Source: an uncultured Oscillospiraceae bacterium
Lineage (GTDB): Bacteria > Bacillota > Clostridia > Oscillospirales > Oscillospiraceae
DNA length: 64,000 bases
Assembly (NCBI GenBank): GCA_934565795.1
Contig: CAKTIM010000003.1
Coordinates: 1-64,000 of the forward strand
Direction of reading: 5' to 3'
Positions 33,899 through 42,203 of the stretch are shown here, piece by piece. The stretch's first letter is position 1. Every line of letters begins with the position of its first letter. A model generated the notes under the pieces. That model had not been told where the DNA came from and searched no databases. It worked only from the letters and a program-made list of their open reading frames with translations. A program made the position numbers and the translations under genes.

Positions 33899-34483
33899 CT
33901 ATTTCCTGAAGAAATGGAAATCGCAGCAATCCGCGCCGTAGCCCAGTGTCTTTGTGCGGGAGAAGCCTATTTTCCTCAGCCCGCCGTAGGTCACGTTGTC
34001 GGCATCGCAGAACAGGTGGCACAGTTCGGGGCAGCCGTTTTCCGCGCAGGCAGTGTGCCAAAGGCACCTTTTGATCGTCACATCGAAGCAATTCCTGCCG
34101 CAGCTCTGTTTGCTTTCCCACAGATCGGAGGTGCGCATAATTCTGAGAAATATACCGCTGTAAAGCCTGTAAAACCCAGGCACCGTCTCCATTCTTGCCG
34201 TGGACGCATGCTTTTCGGCCGCGACCTTTTCCAGCATGTATTTTTGAACATACCTGTGGGCATCCTCCCGCAAAGAGCCGTCCTGCAGGAGCGCCTTATA
34301 CAGGGCGATACAGGGCAGAATCGTCTGGGCCAGCGTTTTCCTCTGCGCCCTGGACTTATCCCTCTCGCTTTCGATCAGCGCATACAGGGTTTTCTCCTGG
34401 CTGTCAAACAGCGTGTTTCCCCTGTCCGCTCCAAATTCTTCCATTAAAAATGCCTTTATCTGCTTTTGCCGGTTGATATTCAT
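33899..34483 (-). CDS. L-2-amino-thiazoline-4-carboxylate hydrolase-like protein
   Basis: The 194-residue protein ends with the pattern of the ATC-hydrolase family: CLWHTACAENGCPELCHLFCDADN, then GLRKIGFSRTKTL and GYGADCCDFHFFRK, with conserved Cys, Glu and Asp residues. Family members open the ring of 2-aminothiazoline-4-carboxylate to give an N-carbamoyl-cysteine precursor, but many homologues are uncharacterised. The start at 34483 follows from a GC-rich GGCGGGA site and from the promoter position. It is divergent from marR, whose operator lies in the shared region, so MarR may control it too. Confidence 0.72.
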   Translation of the reverse strand: MNINRQKQIKAFLMEEFGADRGNTLFDSQEKTLYALIESERDKSRAQRKTLAQTILPCIALYKALLQDGSLREDAHRYVQKYMLEKVAAEKHASTARMETVPGFYRLYSGIFLRIMRTSDLWESKQSCGRNCFDVTIKRCLWHTACAENGCPELCHLFCDADNVTYGGLRKIGFSRTKTLGYGADCCDFHFFRK

Positions 34484-34512
34484 TGCGATCCCGCCGCCCT
34501 TCCTTTTTTCCG

Positions 34513-34541
34513 AGTATAGCACACTCTGGATATGATTACAA
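34513..34541 (-). promoter_or_regulatory. Promoter of the ATC-hydrolase-like gene
   Basis: On the minus strand TTGTAA (34541-34536) and TATACT (34518-34513) are 17 bp apart. Confidence 0.6.
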
Positions 34542-34558
34542 GCGCTGCAAAAAAGAGC

Positions 34559-34610
34559 TTGACATTTGTACGAAATCGTACTATACTTGCAACCGTCTGA
34601 TTTCGTACAA
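34559..34610 (+). promoter_or_regulatory. marR promoter with overlapping operator
   Basis: TTGACA (34559-34564) and TATACT (34582-34587) are 17 bp apart. The spacer is almost filled by the inverted repeat GTACGAAATCGTAC (34568-34581). A second copy of its half, GATTTCGTAC, lies at 34599-34608 just before the ribosome binding site. A repressor bound here would block RNA polymerase, which fits autoregulation by the MarR protein. Confidence 0.7.
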
Positions 34611-34627
34611 AAAGGAGGGGCTGCCCT

Positions 34628-35074
34628 ATGGCAGAAAGTCGCGGGCGGGAGGTTCATCGTATCAACTGCCTGAACTCAGAGATGGACGCACTGTATCACC
34701 AGGCCTCTGTGAAAATGGGAATCAGCGACAGCGTGAGCATTATTCTATACAATTTATACGAGGCGGGCGGCAGCTGCCTGCTGCGGGATATCTGCACCGC
34801 CTCCGGCATCAGCAAGCAGACGCTGAATTCCGGTCTTCGCACCTTGGAGGCAAGGCAGCTGCTCCAGCTGGAGCAGCACAACGGCCGGTCAAAGCGGGTG
34901 ACGCTCACCGAGGCGGGCCGGGAATTCGCCCAGCACACCGTCGCCCGGCTGTTTCAGGCGGAAATGGATGCCTTCGGCAGCTGGACGGAGGAGGAGATTC
35001 GCACCTATGTGCGGCTTCAGGAAAAATACACCGCCTGCCTGCGCCAACAGATTGAAAAGCTATGGAAGCTCTGA
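34628..35074 (+). CDS. MarR-family transcriptional regulator
   Basis: The 148-residue protein has a MarR winged helix (LLRDICTASGISKQTLNSGLRTLEARQLLQLEQHNGRSKRVTLTEAG, about residues 51-97). Flanking helices would form the dimer. AAAAGGAGGGG precedes the start. Its last codons and TGA stop (TGG AAG CTC TGA) lie inside the left terminal repeat of a dispersed element, so the original C-terminus was probably altered by insertion. The MATE exporter gene downstream is the likely target, a common MarR arrangement. Confidence 0.88.
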   Translation: MAESRGREVHRINCLNSEMDALYHQASVKMGISDSVSIILYNLYEAGGSCLLRDICTASGISKQTLNSGLRTLEARQLLQLEQHNGRSKRVTLTEAGREFAQHTVARLFQAEMDAFGSWTEEEIRTYVRLQEKYTACLRQQIEKLWKL

Positions 35075-35226
35075 TTAAATCGGCAAGAGCTGACAGCGAG
35101 AGATTTTTCACCAGATGAAAGTATCAAAAGCGGAGGAATACTGTATGTATTTCCCGCTTTTGATACTGCACAGCTGGGGAAAAAGATCCGCTGTTCAGCC
35201 GCAGGCGATTTATTCAGAGGTTCCCT
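35063..35226. mobile_element. Dispersed miniature inverted-repeat element, copy D
   Basis: Terminal repeats TGGAAGCTCTGATTAAATCG and CGATTTATTCAGAGGTTCCC lie beside TA at both ends. The inner stem AGTATCAAAAGCGG (35120-35133) pairs perfectly with CCGCTTTTGATACT (35154-35167), one base pair different from copy B. It separates marR from the MATE gene. Confidence 0.82.
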
Positions 35227-35239
35227 TAGGGAGAAACCA

Positions 35240-36580
35240 ATGAAAAACCGAATTCAACTATCCGACCATTTCACCTATGGCCGCCTGATCCGCTTCACCC
35301 TGCCCTCCATCGGCATGATGATCTTCACGTCGATCTACGGTGTGGTGGACGGCTTCTTTGTCTCCAATTACGCAGGCAAGACGCCTTTCGCGGCCATCAA
35401 CCTGATCTATCCCCTGCTGGCCATCTTCTCCACCGTGGGCTTTATCTTCGGCACCGGCGGCTCCGCGCTGGTGGCCAAGACCTTCGGCGAGGGTGACCGG
35501 GAGAAGGGCAACCGCTATTTCTCCCTCTTTGTCTATGTCTGCCTGGTGCTGGGGGCGATCCTCGCTGTGGTGGGCATTCTCTTCGTCCCCTATGCTGCCA
35601 CCGCCCTGGGCGCTACCGGGGCCATGCGGGACGACGCGGTGCTCTATGCCCGCATTATCCTAGCGTCCCTGCCCATGAACGTGCTGCAATACCTGTTCCA
35701 GTCCTTCATGGTCACCGCCGAAAAGCCCATGCTGGGCCTGTGGATCACCGTTTCCTCCGGCGTGACGAACATGGTGCTGGACGCGGTGCTGGTGATGCTG
35801 CTGCCCCAGGAATACAAGCTCGCCGGTGCGGCAGTGGCCACAGCCATGAGCCAGGTGGTGGGCGGCCTGGTGCCCCTGATCTACTTCTCCCGGAAAAACA
35901 GCAGCATCCTGCGCCTGGGCAAGACCAAGTATGATGGCAGGGCGATATGGAAGGCCTGCACCAACGGCTCCTCGGAATTTATGAGCAATATTTCCATGAG
36001 CCTGGTGGGTATGCTGTATAATTTGCAGCTGATCAAATACGCGGGCGAGGACGGCGTGGCCGCCTACGGCGTGATGATGTACGTGAGTATGATCTTTGCC
36101 GCCGTGTTCATTGGCTATTCCATCGGCACCGCGCCGGTGATCGGCTTCCACGACGGGGCGCAGAACCACGACGAGCTGCACGGGCTGCTGCGCAAGAGTC
36201 TCATTATGATCGGCCTGTTTGGCATTGGAATGATCGCCGCCGCGGAGCTGCTGGCCGTGCCCCTGTCCCGCATTTTCGTGGGGTACGACCCGGAGCTGAT
36301 GGCGCTGACGGTCTCCGGCTTCCGCATCTTCGGGCTGTCCTTCGGCTTTATGGGCTTTGCCATTTTCTCCTCCAGCTTCTTCACTGCCCTGAACGACGGC
36401 ATCACCTCCGCCATCATCTCCTTCCTGCGCACGCTGGTATTCCAATGCGCGGCGGTGATCATCCTGCCGCTGCTGTGGGGCATCGACGGGGTATGGATCT
36501 CCATCGTGGTGGCAGAATTCATGGCCGTGGTGCTGGGCGCGATCTTCCTGATCGCCAAGCGGAAGAAATATCATTATTGA
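35240..36580 (+). CDS. MATE-family efflux transporter
   Basis: The 446-residue membrane protein has about twelve segments in two similar halves. It shows MATE-like features such as LPSIGMMIFTSIYGVVDGFFVSNYAG at the start and FGTGGSALVAKTFGEGD after the second segment. Exporters of this family expel cationic drugs or metabolites in exchange for Na+ or H+. GGGAGAAA precedes the start. It follows marR across a repeat copy, so transcription probably reads through the element. A terminator follows. Confidence 0.9.
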   Translation: MKNRIQLSDHFTYGRLIRFTLPSIGMMIFTSIYGVVDGFFVSNYAGKTPFAAINLIYPLLAIFSTVGFIFGTGGSALVAKTFGEGDREKGNRYFSLFVYVCLVLGAILAVVGILFVPYAATALGATGAMRDDAVLYARIILASLPMNVLQYLFQSFMVTAEKPMLGLWITVSSGVTNMVLDAVLVMLLPQEYKLAGAAVATAMSQVVGGLVPLIYFSRKNSSILRLGKTKYDGRAIWKACTNGSSEFMSNISMSLVGMLYNLQLIKYAGEDGVAAYGVMMYVSMIFAAVFIGYSIGTAPVIGFHDGAQNHDELHGLLRKSLIMIGLFGIGMIAAAELLAVPLSRIFVGYDPELMALTVSGFRIFGLSFGFMGFAIFSSSFFTALNDGITSAIISFLRTLVFQCAAVIILPLLWGIDGVWISIVVAEFMAVVLGAIFLIAKRKKYHY

Positions 36581-36583
36581 TTC

Positions 36584-36614
36584 AAAAGCGTCTCCCTCTG
36601 CCGGGAGACGCTTT
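36584..36614 (+). terminator. Terminator of the MATE gene
   Basis: AAAGCGTCTCCC and GGGAGACGCTTT pair around a 6-nt loop, just after the stop. Confidence 0.8.
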
Positions 36615-36715
36615 CATAATATTTTCTTAAGGATGCCGCCACTTGTTTCTTAAAGGTTTTTCCCCTAAAATAAAACCAAACAGAAAGAGAGGAACAAGAG
36701 GATGTATCGTTTTTT

Positions 36716-37294
36716 ATGGCTCTGATTGAAATGCTTGCGGCGGCGGTTTTTATTGTGCCCGTTCTGGTCATTGAGAACAGGCTGTGCTTTCACAGCTGGA
36801 AGCGCACCGCCCTTTATATTCTGTTTGGACTATACCTTGGCGCCGTTCTGGCCCTGGTGGGCTTTCCAAGCCTGACGACGCTGCGGGTGGATTTCACGGT
36901 GAATCTGATTCCGTTTCTTGATCTGGTGCCCGATTTTAAGAACGCCTGTCTGAACGTGCTTCTGTTCGTGCCGCTGGGCATTCTCCTGCCGGTGCTGTGG
37001 GGGAGTTTTCGCAGTACGAAGCGAACCGTCCTGGCAGGGCTGGCCGTGAGCTGCGCCATCGAGCTTTCTCAGATCTTCACCTTCCGAACCACCGACGTGA
37101 ACGACCTGATCACCAACACCGCCGGGGCGGCGCTGGGCTTTCTCCTTGCGCGGCGGCTCACCCGCCGCTTTTCCAGGCATGTGGTTACCGGCTCCAATGG
37201 GCGGGACTTTTACACCGTTACCGCTTCCGTGGTTCTTATCATGTTTTTCCTCCAGCCCTACGTATCCAATGCACTGTGGGCGAAGCTGCTATAA
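36716..37294 (+). CDS. VanZ-family membrane protein
   Basis: The 192-residue protein has five or so membrane segments. The VanZ core is visible: NLIPFLDL, then NVLLFVPLGILLPVLW, AIELSQIF and TTDVNDLITNTAGAALGF. VanZ proteins are linked to low-level teicoplanin resistance, but most are of unknown function. The best ribosome binding site (AAGAGG at 36696-36701) serves ATG 36702, which is in another frame and stops after seven codons. A run of six T at 36710-36715 lies between. One extra T would join the two frames as MYRFFMALIEML. Confidence 0.78.
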   Translation: MALIEMLAAAVFIVPVLVIENRLCFHSWKRTALYILFGLYLGAVLALVGFPSLTTLRVDFTVNLIPFLDLVPDFKNACLNVLLFVPLGILLPVLWGSFRSTKRTVLAGLAVSCAIELSQIFTFRTTDVNDLITNTAGAALGFLLARRLTRRFSRHVVTGSNGRDFYTVTASVVLIMFFLQPYVSNALWAKLL

Positions 37295-37309
37295 AACAAA
37301 ACAGGTGCA

Positions 37310-37341
37310 AAAATCCCCTCTGGAGATCCAGGGGGGATTTT
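37310..37341 (-). terminator. Terminator of rpsU
   Basis: AAAATCCCCTCTGG and CCAGGGGGGATTTT pair around a short loop, and the outer GGTGC/GCACC extends the stem. On the minus strand it follows the rpsU stop. Confidence 0.8.
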
Positions 37342-37360
37342 GAGCACCAATCAAGAGGGA

Positions 37361-37543
37361 TTAATAGAACTTTCTCTTGTTCTTGCGGGCAGCTTCAGAC
37401 TTCTGCTTGCGCTTCAGGCTGGGGCTGACATAATGCTCGCGCTTCTTGACCTCGGCGATGACGCCCTCCTTGGCACAGCTGCGCTTGAAACGACGCAGAG
37501 CGCTCTCCAGAGACTCGTTCTCCTTGACGCGAATTTCAGACAT
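37361..37543 (-). CDS. rpsU: 30S ribosomal protein S21
   Basis: The 60-residue basic protein matches S21 throughout ([21 protein letters not shown], then [13 protein letters not shown]). GGGAGGG precedes the start. It has its own promoter and terminator, so it is transcribed separately from leuS upstream. Confidence 0.96.
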   Translation of the reverse strand: MSEIRVKENESLESALRRFKRSCAKEGVIAEVKKREHYVSPSLKRKQKSEAARKNKRKFY

Positions 37544-37610
37544 TGTTTTCCCTCCCTCCGACGCATCCGGCTATGTCCAGGACGCTTTCAGGGCCTTATC
37601 GGCTTCTGAC

Positions 37611-37639
37611 ATTATAATGTTTTTATGCCCAAATGTCAA
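37611..37639 (-). promoter_or_regulatory. Promoter of rpsU
   Basis: On the minus strand a consensus TTGACA and TATAAT are 17 bp apart, as expected for a highly expressed gene. Confidence 0.8.
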
Positions 37640-37680
37640 GAAAAATCCTCGTGTTTTACAAATTATTTATGAAGAGGGCC

Positions 37681-40104
37681 TTACTTGACGATCAGGTTGA
37701 CCAATTTATTCCTGACGACAATGGTTTTTACAATGCTGCCGCCCTGCTTTTCCAGGAAGCGGGCGATTTTTTCGTCGGCCAGGACGTTGGCGATCACCTG
37801 GTCGTTTTCCAGGTCGGCATCCATAATCACGGTGCCGCGCATCTTGCCATTGACCTGGACGGCCATGGTGATCTCGCTGTCGCGGCACTTCTCCTCACTG
37901 TAGCTGGGCCAGGCCTCATAGGCGATGGTGTCGCTGTGGCCCAGAAGCTGCCAGATTTCCTCGCCCACGTGGGGGGTGATGCAGGAGAGCATCTTGATAA
38001 AGCCCTCGGCATACGCTCTGGGGCAGGTGCCGTTCTTATAGACCTCGTTGACGAACACCATCATCTGGGCGATGGCGGTGTTGAAGCCCAGGGTCTCAAA
38101 GTCATTCGTCACCTTTTTCACGGTCTGGTGATAGATTTTAGTGAGCTTGCCGTCGTCGGCATCGGTGATGTTCTTCGGCTCGGTGAAGAAATTCCACACG
38201 CGGTTGATGAATTTCTTCGCGCCAGCCACGGCGGTGGTGCTCCAGGGCTTGGAGACCTCCAGCGGGCCCATGAACATTTCATACAGCCGCAGGGTATCCG
38301 CGCCGTAATCGCGCACCACGTCGCTGGGGTTGACCACGAACTCCGGGTAGCGCTTGCCCATCTTGATGCCGTTCTCACCCAGGATCATACCCTGGTGCAC
38401 CAGCTTCTGGAACGGCTCCTTCACCGGGGACAGGCCCTGGTCGTACAGGAAGCGGTTCCAGATGCGCGAATACATCAGGTGGCCCACCGCATGCTCCGGG
38501 CCGCCCACGTACAGGTCGACGGGCATCCAGTGCTTCAGCAGCTCCTGGTTGCAGAACTCCTTGTCGTTCTTCGGGTCGATATAGCGCATGTAGTACCAGG
38601 AGGAGCCGGCAGAGCCGGGCATGGTAGAGGTCTCGCGGGTGCCCTGGATGCCGTTGTGGTCGTACTTCTTCCATTCGGTAGCATTCTCCAGGGGGGCCTG
38701 GCCATTCTTGCCCTTGTAGTCCTCCAGCTCGGGAAGGATCACGGGCAGCTCCTCATCGGGGACGAAATAAATCTTGCCGTCCTGGGTGTATACGCAGGGC
38801 ACCGGCTCGCCCCAGTAGCGCTGGCGGGCAAAAATCCACTCACGGAAATGATAATTCACCTTGCGGCGGGCGACGCCCAGCTTTTCCAGCTTGGCGGTGA
38901 TGGCCTCCTTGGCCTGCTCCACCGTCAGGCCGGTGAACTCCTCGGAATTGCACAGGCGGCAGCCCTTGCCCAGGTAGTCCTGCTTTTCAAAGGCGCACTG
39001 GGAAACGTCCCGTCCCTCGATAACCTGGATCATGGGAATGTTATGGGCCACGGCATACTCAAAGTCACGCTGGTCGTGACTGGGCACGGCCATCACTGCG
39101 CCGGTGCCGTAGCTGGCCAGCACGAAGTCGCCGATGAACACCGGCACCTGCTTGCCGTTGACCGGGTTGATGGCGTACACGCCCCTCAGGGGGCAGCCGG
39201 TCTTTCCCTTGTTCAGCTCGGTGCGATCCATGTCGCTCTTCTTTACCGTCTCGTCGATGTAGGCCTGAACCTCTTCCCGGTTCTCCACCCGATCCATCAG
39301 CTCCTTGACGATTTTGCCGTCGGGGGCCAGAACCATAAAGGTAATGCCGTAGATGGTTTCAATGCAGGTGGTGTAGATGGAGAACGCGCCGCCGCCCACC
39401 AGCTGGAAGTCCACCTCCACGCCGGTGGACTTGCCGATCCAGTTGCGCTGAATCTCCTTGGTGGATTCCGGCCAGTCGATCTCGTTCAGACCGTCCAGCA
39501 GCTTTTCGGCGAAGGCGGGCTGGTCAATGACCCACTGCATCATGTTCTTCTTCACCACGGGGTAGCCGCCGCGCTCGGACTTGCCGTCGATCACCTCGTC
39601 GTTGGACAGCACGGTGCCCAGTGCCTCGCACCAGTTCACGGGCATCTCAATGCGCTTGGCGTAGCCCGCCTCGTACAGCTTTTTGAAAATCCACTGCGTC
39701 CACTTGTAGAAGCTGGGATCGGAGGTGGCGATCATCTTCGACCAGTCGTAGTCGAAGCCCAGCTCCTTGAGCTGCTTGGAAAAGGTTTTGATATTCTCCT
39801 GGGTGAAGCCGTCGGGATGGTGGCCGGTATTGACGGCGTACTGCTCCGCCGGCAGGCCGAAGGAATCATAGCCCATGGGATGCAGCACGTTATAGCCCTG
39901 CATCCGCTTCATGCGGGACATGATGTCCGTGGCAGTGTAGCCCTCGGGGTGTCCGGCGTGCAGGCCCACGCCGGAGGGGTACGGGAACATATCCAGGACA
40001 TAATACTTGGGCTTGGAGAAATCCCACACGTCGGTATGGAATGTATCGTGCTCCTCCCAGTATTTGTGCCATTTGGCCTCTATTTCTGCGTGATCGTAGT
40101 TCAT
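37681..40104 (-). CDS. leuS: Leucyl-tRNA synthetase
   Basis: The 807-residue class I synthetase has the N-terminal motif MFPYPSG...HAGHPEGY (HIGH box as HAGH) and an editing (CP1) insertion in the centre with TGAVMAVPSHDQRD. The second ATP motif is KMGKR instead of KMSKS, and an anticodon-binding C-terminus follows. I prefer ATG 40104 (MNYDHAEIEAKW), which is 9 bp from AGGAAGG; an ATG three codons earlier touches that site. It is the last gene of a run that begins at smc. No T-box leader is seen. Confidence 0.96.
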   Translation of the reverse strand: MNYDHAEIEAKWHKYWEEHDTFHTDVWDFSKPKYYVLDMFPYPSGVGLHAGHPEGYTATDIMSRMKRMQGYNVLHPMGYDSFGLPAEQYAVNTGHHPDGFTQENIKTFSKQLKELGFDYDWSKMIATSDPSFYKWTQWIFKKLYEAGYAKRIEMPVNWCEALGTVLSNDEVIDGKSERGGYPVVKKNMMQWVIDQPAFAEKLLDGLNEIDWPESTKEIQRNWIGKSTGVEVDFQLVGGGAFSIYTTCIETIYGITFMVLAPDGKIVKELMDRVENREEVQAYIDETVKKSDMDRTELNKGKTGCPLRGVYAINPVNGKQVPVFIGDFVLASYGTGAVMAVPSHDQRDFEYAVAHNIPMIQVIEGRDVSQCAFEKQDYLGKGCRLCNSEEFTGLTVEQAKEAITAKLEKLGVARRKVNYHFREWIFARQRYWGEPVPCVYTQDGKIYFVPDEELPVILPELEDYKGKNGQAPLENATEWKKYDHNGIQGTRETSTMPGSAGSSWYYMRYIDPKNDKEFCNQELLKHWMPVDLYVGGPEHAVGHLMYSRIWNRFLYDQGLSPVKEPFQKLVHQGMILGENGIKMGKRYPEFVVNPSDVVRDYGADTLRLYEMFMGPLEVSKPWSTTAVAGAKKFINRVWNFFTEPKNITDADDGKLTKIYHQTVKKVTNDFETLGFNTAIAQMMVFVNEVYKNGTCPRAYAEGFIKMLSCITPHVGEEIWQLLGHSDTIAYEAWPSYSEEKCRDSEITMAVQVNGKMRGTVIMDADLENDQVIANVLADEKIARFLEKQGGSIVKTIVVRNKLVNLIVK

Positions 40105-40129
40105 GGCAAGCATCCTTCCTCAAGCCGCC

Positions 40130-40492
40130 TTACGGAGCGGCAATAATTTCATTCAGATCGATCTCCTCCGCGTCCGCCCACAGGCGCTCCAGATCGTAGA
40201 ACTTCCTGGCCTCCTCGGTGAACACGTGGACGACGATGGTGCCAAAGTCCAGCAGCTCCCAGCTGTTGCCCCGGTGGCCCTCCCGGCCCAGCATCGGCTC
40301 GCCCAGCTGCTCCATGGTATACTCGGCGTAGTCGCACAGGGTCTTGACGTGGGTGTTGGAGGTGCCGGTGCAGATCAGAAAATAATCTGCCAGACTGCTG
40401 ACCTTGCTGATCTTCAGCAGCTTGATATCCATGCCCTTCTTGGAATCCAGGCAGCGGGTGACTTCATAAGCGATTTGCTTGGGTGATAGCAT
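40130..40492 (-). CDS. rsfS: Ribosomal silencing factor RsfS
   Basis: The 120-residue protein matches RsfS (Iojap/YbeB): SSLADYFLICTGTSNTHVKTL, then GHRGNSWELLDFGTIVVHVF. It binds L14 and blocks subunit joining under starvation. It is located between the nadD/yqeK fusion and leuS. Confidence 0.95.
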   Translation of the reverse strand: MLSPKQIAYEVTRCLDSKKGMDIKLLKISKVSSLADYFLICTGTSNTHVKTLCDYAEYTMEQLGEPMLGREGHRGNSWELLDFGTIVVHVFTEEARKFYDLERLWADAEEIDLNEIIAAP

Positions 40493-40511
40493 AGGCGTTT
40501 CTCTCCTTTGA

Positions 40512-41696
40512 TTAAGCGGGGTTCGTGTTTAACCAGGCCAGGGCGGCGGCGGACTCCGGGGAGACCTCACAGCCCTGATTTTTTAAGTGCTCCAGGGTCA
40601 TTTCCAGCCCCAGCTTCAGCGCTCCACGCAGGTCAGACCAGGCCAGGGCGCGCAGGCGCTCCACGCCGGGAAAATCCCGGTTCGGCTCCATGTAATCCGC
40701 CACATAAACAATGGTTTCCAGCAGATTCATATTGGGTTTGCCGGTGGTGTGGCTGCAAATGGCGGACACCACCTGTTCATTTTCTCCAAAAATGCGCCGG
40801 GCAACCAGGCTGCCGGTGAGCGCATGGAGGGTTTTGGGGTATTTTATGGAAAAATCGTCTAAAATTTTACCATAAGCCCTGCACAATGTCAACTGGAGGG
40901 GGCCGTCCAGCGCCTTCGTAATGTCGTGCAGCAGCCCGGCACGGGCGGCGTCCGTCACGTCCGCGCCCCACCTTTCTGCCAGGGCCACGCAGGTATCCCG
41001 GCAGCCCAGCACGTGCTGCACCCGATTGGGGTTCAGCAGCCGGACAACCACCGGCTCCAGCTGCTCCATGGGCAGCCGCTTCCAGTCTGCCGCCGTGTCA
41101 TAGAGCTGATTTTGCCGGATGTAGGCGGCCAGCGCACCGGGGAGGAATTCATCCCCGCAGCCGAAGGCCAGCAGGCGGCGAACCTGGGTGGAGGAAACTT
41201 CCGTCACCGGGTTCGGCACCACCGCCACCTCCGCGCCTGCGGCGCGCAGCGGCTCCGCTGCCTGGGCAATGGCCTGCGCCTCCCGCTTTTCCCCCCGGGA
41301 GACCACGGCAAGGCTCGCCTCGCCCATGATCTTATCCGCGTTGACCCACTGGCCGAAGCCCCGGAACATGTCGGAGCCGAGCAGCAGCGTAAGCTTCGCG
41401 CCGGGGTACTGCTCCCGCAGGGTGCGGACGGTATCCCAGGTGTAGCTTCTGCCGGAGCGGCGAATCTCTATATCAGAAGGCTCCAGCAGCGGGTGATTTT
41501 CCGCCGCCAGGCGGGTCATTTCCAGTCGCTGCGCGGGCGTGGGATCACCGGCGGCAAAGTCCTTGTGGGGCACCTGGTACGCCGGGATCAGCAGAACCTT
41601 TGTCAGCCCCAGCTGCCGGGCAGCACACTCCGCCGCCCGGATATGGCCGATGTGGGGCGGATTGAAGCTTCCGCCAAAAATGCCAATGTGTTCCAT
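40512..41696 (-). CDS. nadD: Fusion of NadD adenylyltransferase and YqeK-type HD hydrolase
   Basis: The 394-residue protein joins two enzymes. Residues 1-200 are nicotinate-mononucleotide adenylyltransferase with GGSFNPPHIGH, SGRSYTWDT and SSTQVRRLL. Residues 210-385 are a YqeK-type HD domain (LLHDITKAL, then HALTGSLVARRIFG and YVADYMEPNRDFPG) that hydrolyses diadenosine tetraphosphate. In Bacillus the two are adjacent separate genes. Both halves look intact. The genes around it keep the Bacillota order yhbY-nadD-yqeK-rsfS. Confidence 0.93.
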   Translation of the reverse strand: MEHIGIFGGSFNPPHIGHIRAAECAARQLGLTKVLLIPAYQVPHKDFAAGDPTPAQRLEMTRLAAENHPLLEPSDIEIRRSGRSYTWDTVRTLREQYPGAKLTLLLGSDMFRGFGQWVNADKIMGEASLAVVSRGEKREAQAIAQAAEPLRAAGAEVAVVPNPVTEVSSTQVRRLLAFGCGDEFLPGALAAYIRQNQLYDTAADWKRLPMEQLEPVVVRLLNPNRVQHVLGCRDTCVALAERWGADVTDAARAGLLHDITKALDGPLQLTLCRAYGKILDDFSIKYPKTLHALTGSLVARRIFGENEQVVSAICSHTTGKPNMNLLETIVYVADYMEPNRDFPGVERLRALAWSDLRGALKLGLEMTLEHLKNQGCEVSPESAAALAWLNTNPA

Positions 41697-41729
41697 CCCT
41701 TGCCCTCCCCTGAGCCGGCGGCAAAGCCG

Positions 41730-42203
41730 TTATCTCTCTTTTTTGCGCAGCTGCTTTTCCCGGTCGCGCTCGATGGCCTTTTCAATGGCCTGCTCCCGGA
41801 AATAGGCGTTGCGCTGCTCCTTGACCTTCTTCTCCGCCTGGCGGCGGGCATGGATGCCCTTGCGTACCGGGTCGGCCTTGCTCACAGGCGTCGGCTTCCG
41901 CTTGGCCCGGCCGGACTGGTTGCGCTCCTGCTGGCACTTTTCACTGAAGCGATAGATCACAAATTTGGAGCCGACGCAGGCGATCCCCTCCGCGCCGGTG
42001 GCGGCGCAAAGGGCGTCGCTGACCTCCCGGGGGGACATCAGCGCTCCCTCCAGCACCTTTCCCTTGACCAGCTCTCTGGCGGTGAGCAGGTTTTCCGCCT
42101 CGGCGATCACCGCCTCCGTCACGCCGCTTTTGCCCACCATCAGGGTCGTTTCGATGGGGTTTGACTGAGCGCGCAGCTCCGCGCGTTCCTTACTTGTCAG
42201 CAT
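41730..42203 (-). CDS. yhbY: YhbY-type RNA-binding protein with basic tail
   Basis: The first 95 residues form a CRM/YhbY domain (LTSKERAELRAQSN, then VGKSGVT and LVKGKVLEGALMSPREVSDALCAATGAEGIACVGSKFVIYR). It binds pre-50S particles. A Lys/Arg-rich, coiled-coil-like tail extends to 157 residues, longer than the usual 100. It overlaps the end of rdgB by 14 bp. Confidence 0.9.
   Translation of the reverse strand: MLTSKERAELRAQSNPIETTLMVGKSGVTEAVIAEAENLLTARELVKGKVLEGALMSPREVSDALCAATGAEGIACVGSKFVIYRFSEKCQQERNQSGRAKRKPTPVSKADPVRKGIHARRQAEKKVKEQRNAYFREQAIEKAIERDREKQLRKKER

Noticed and set aside
40105..40129. T-box leader before leuS
   Set aside because: The gap to rsfS is 25 bp, far too short for a T-box, and leuS is cotranscribed with the upstream genes.
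37633..40146. Open frame of more than 800 codons antisense to leuS
   Set aside because: It mirrors the high-GC third-position bias of leuS, has no ribosome binding site and no recognisable protein. The leuS reading is unambiguous.
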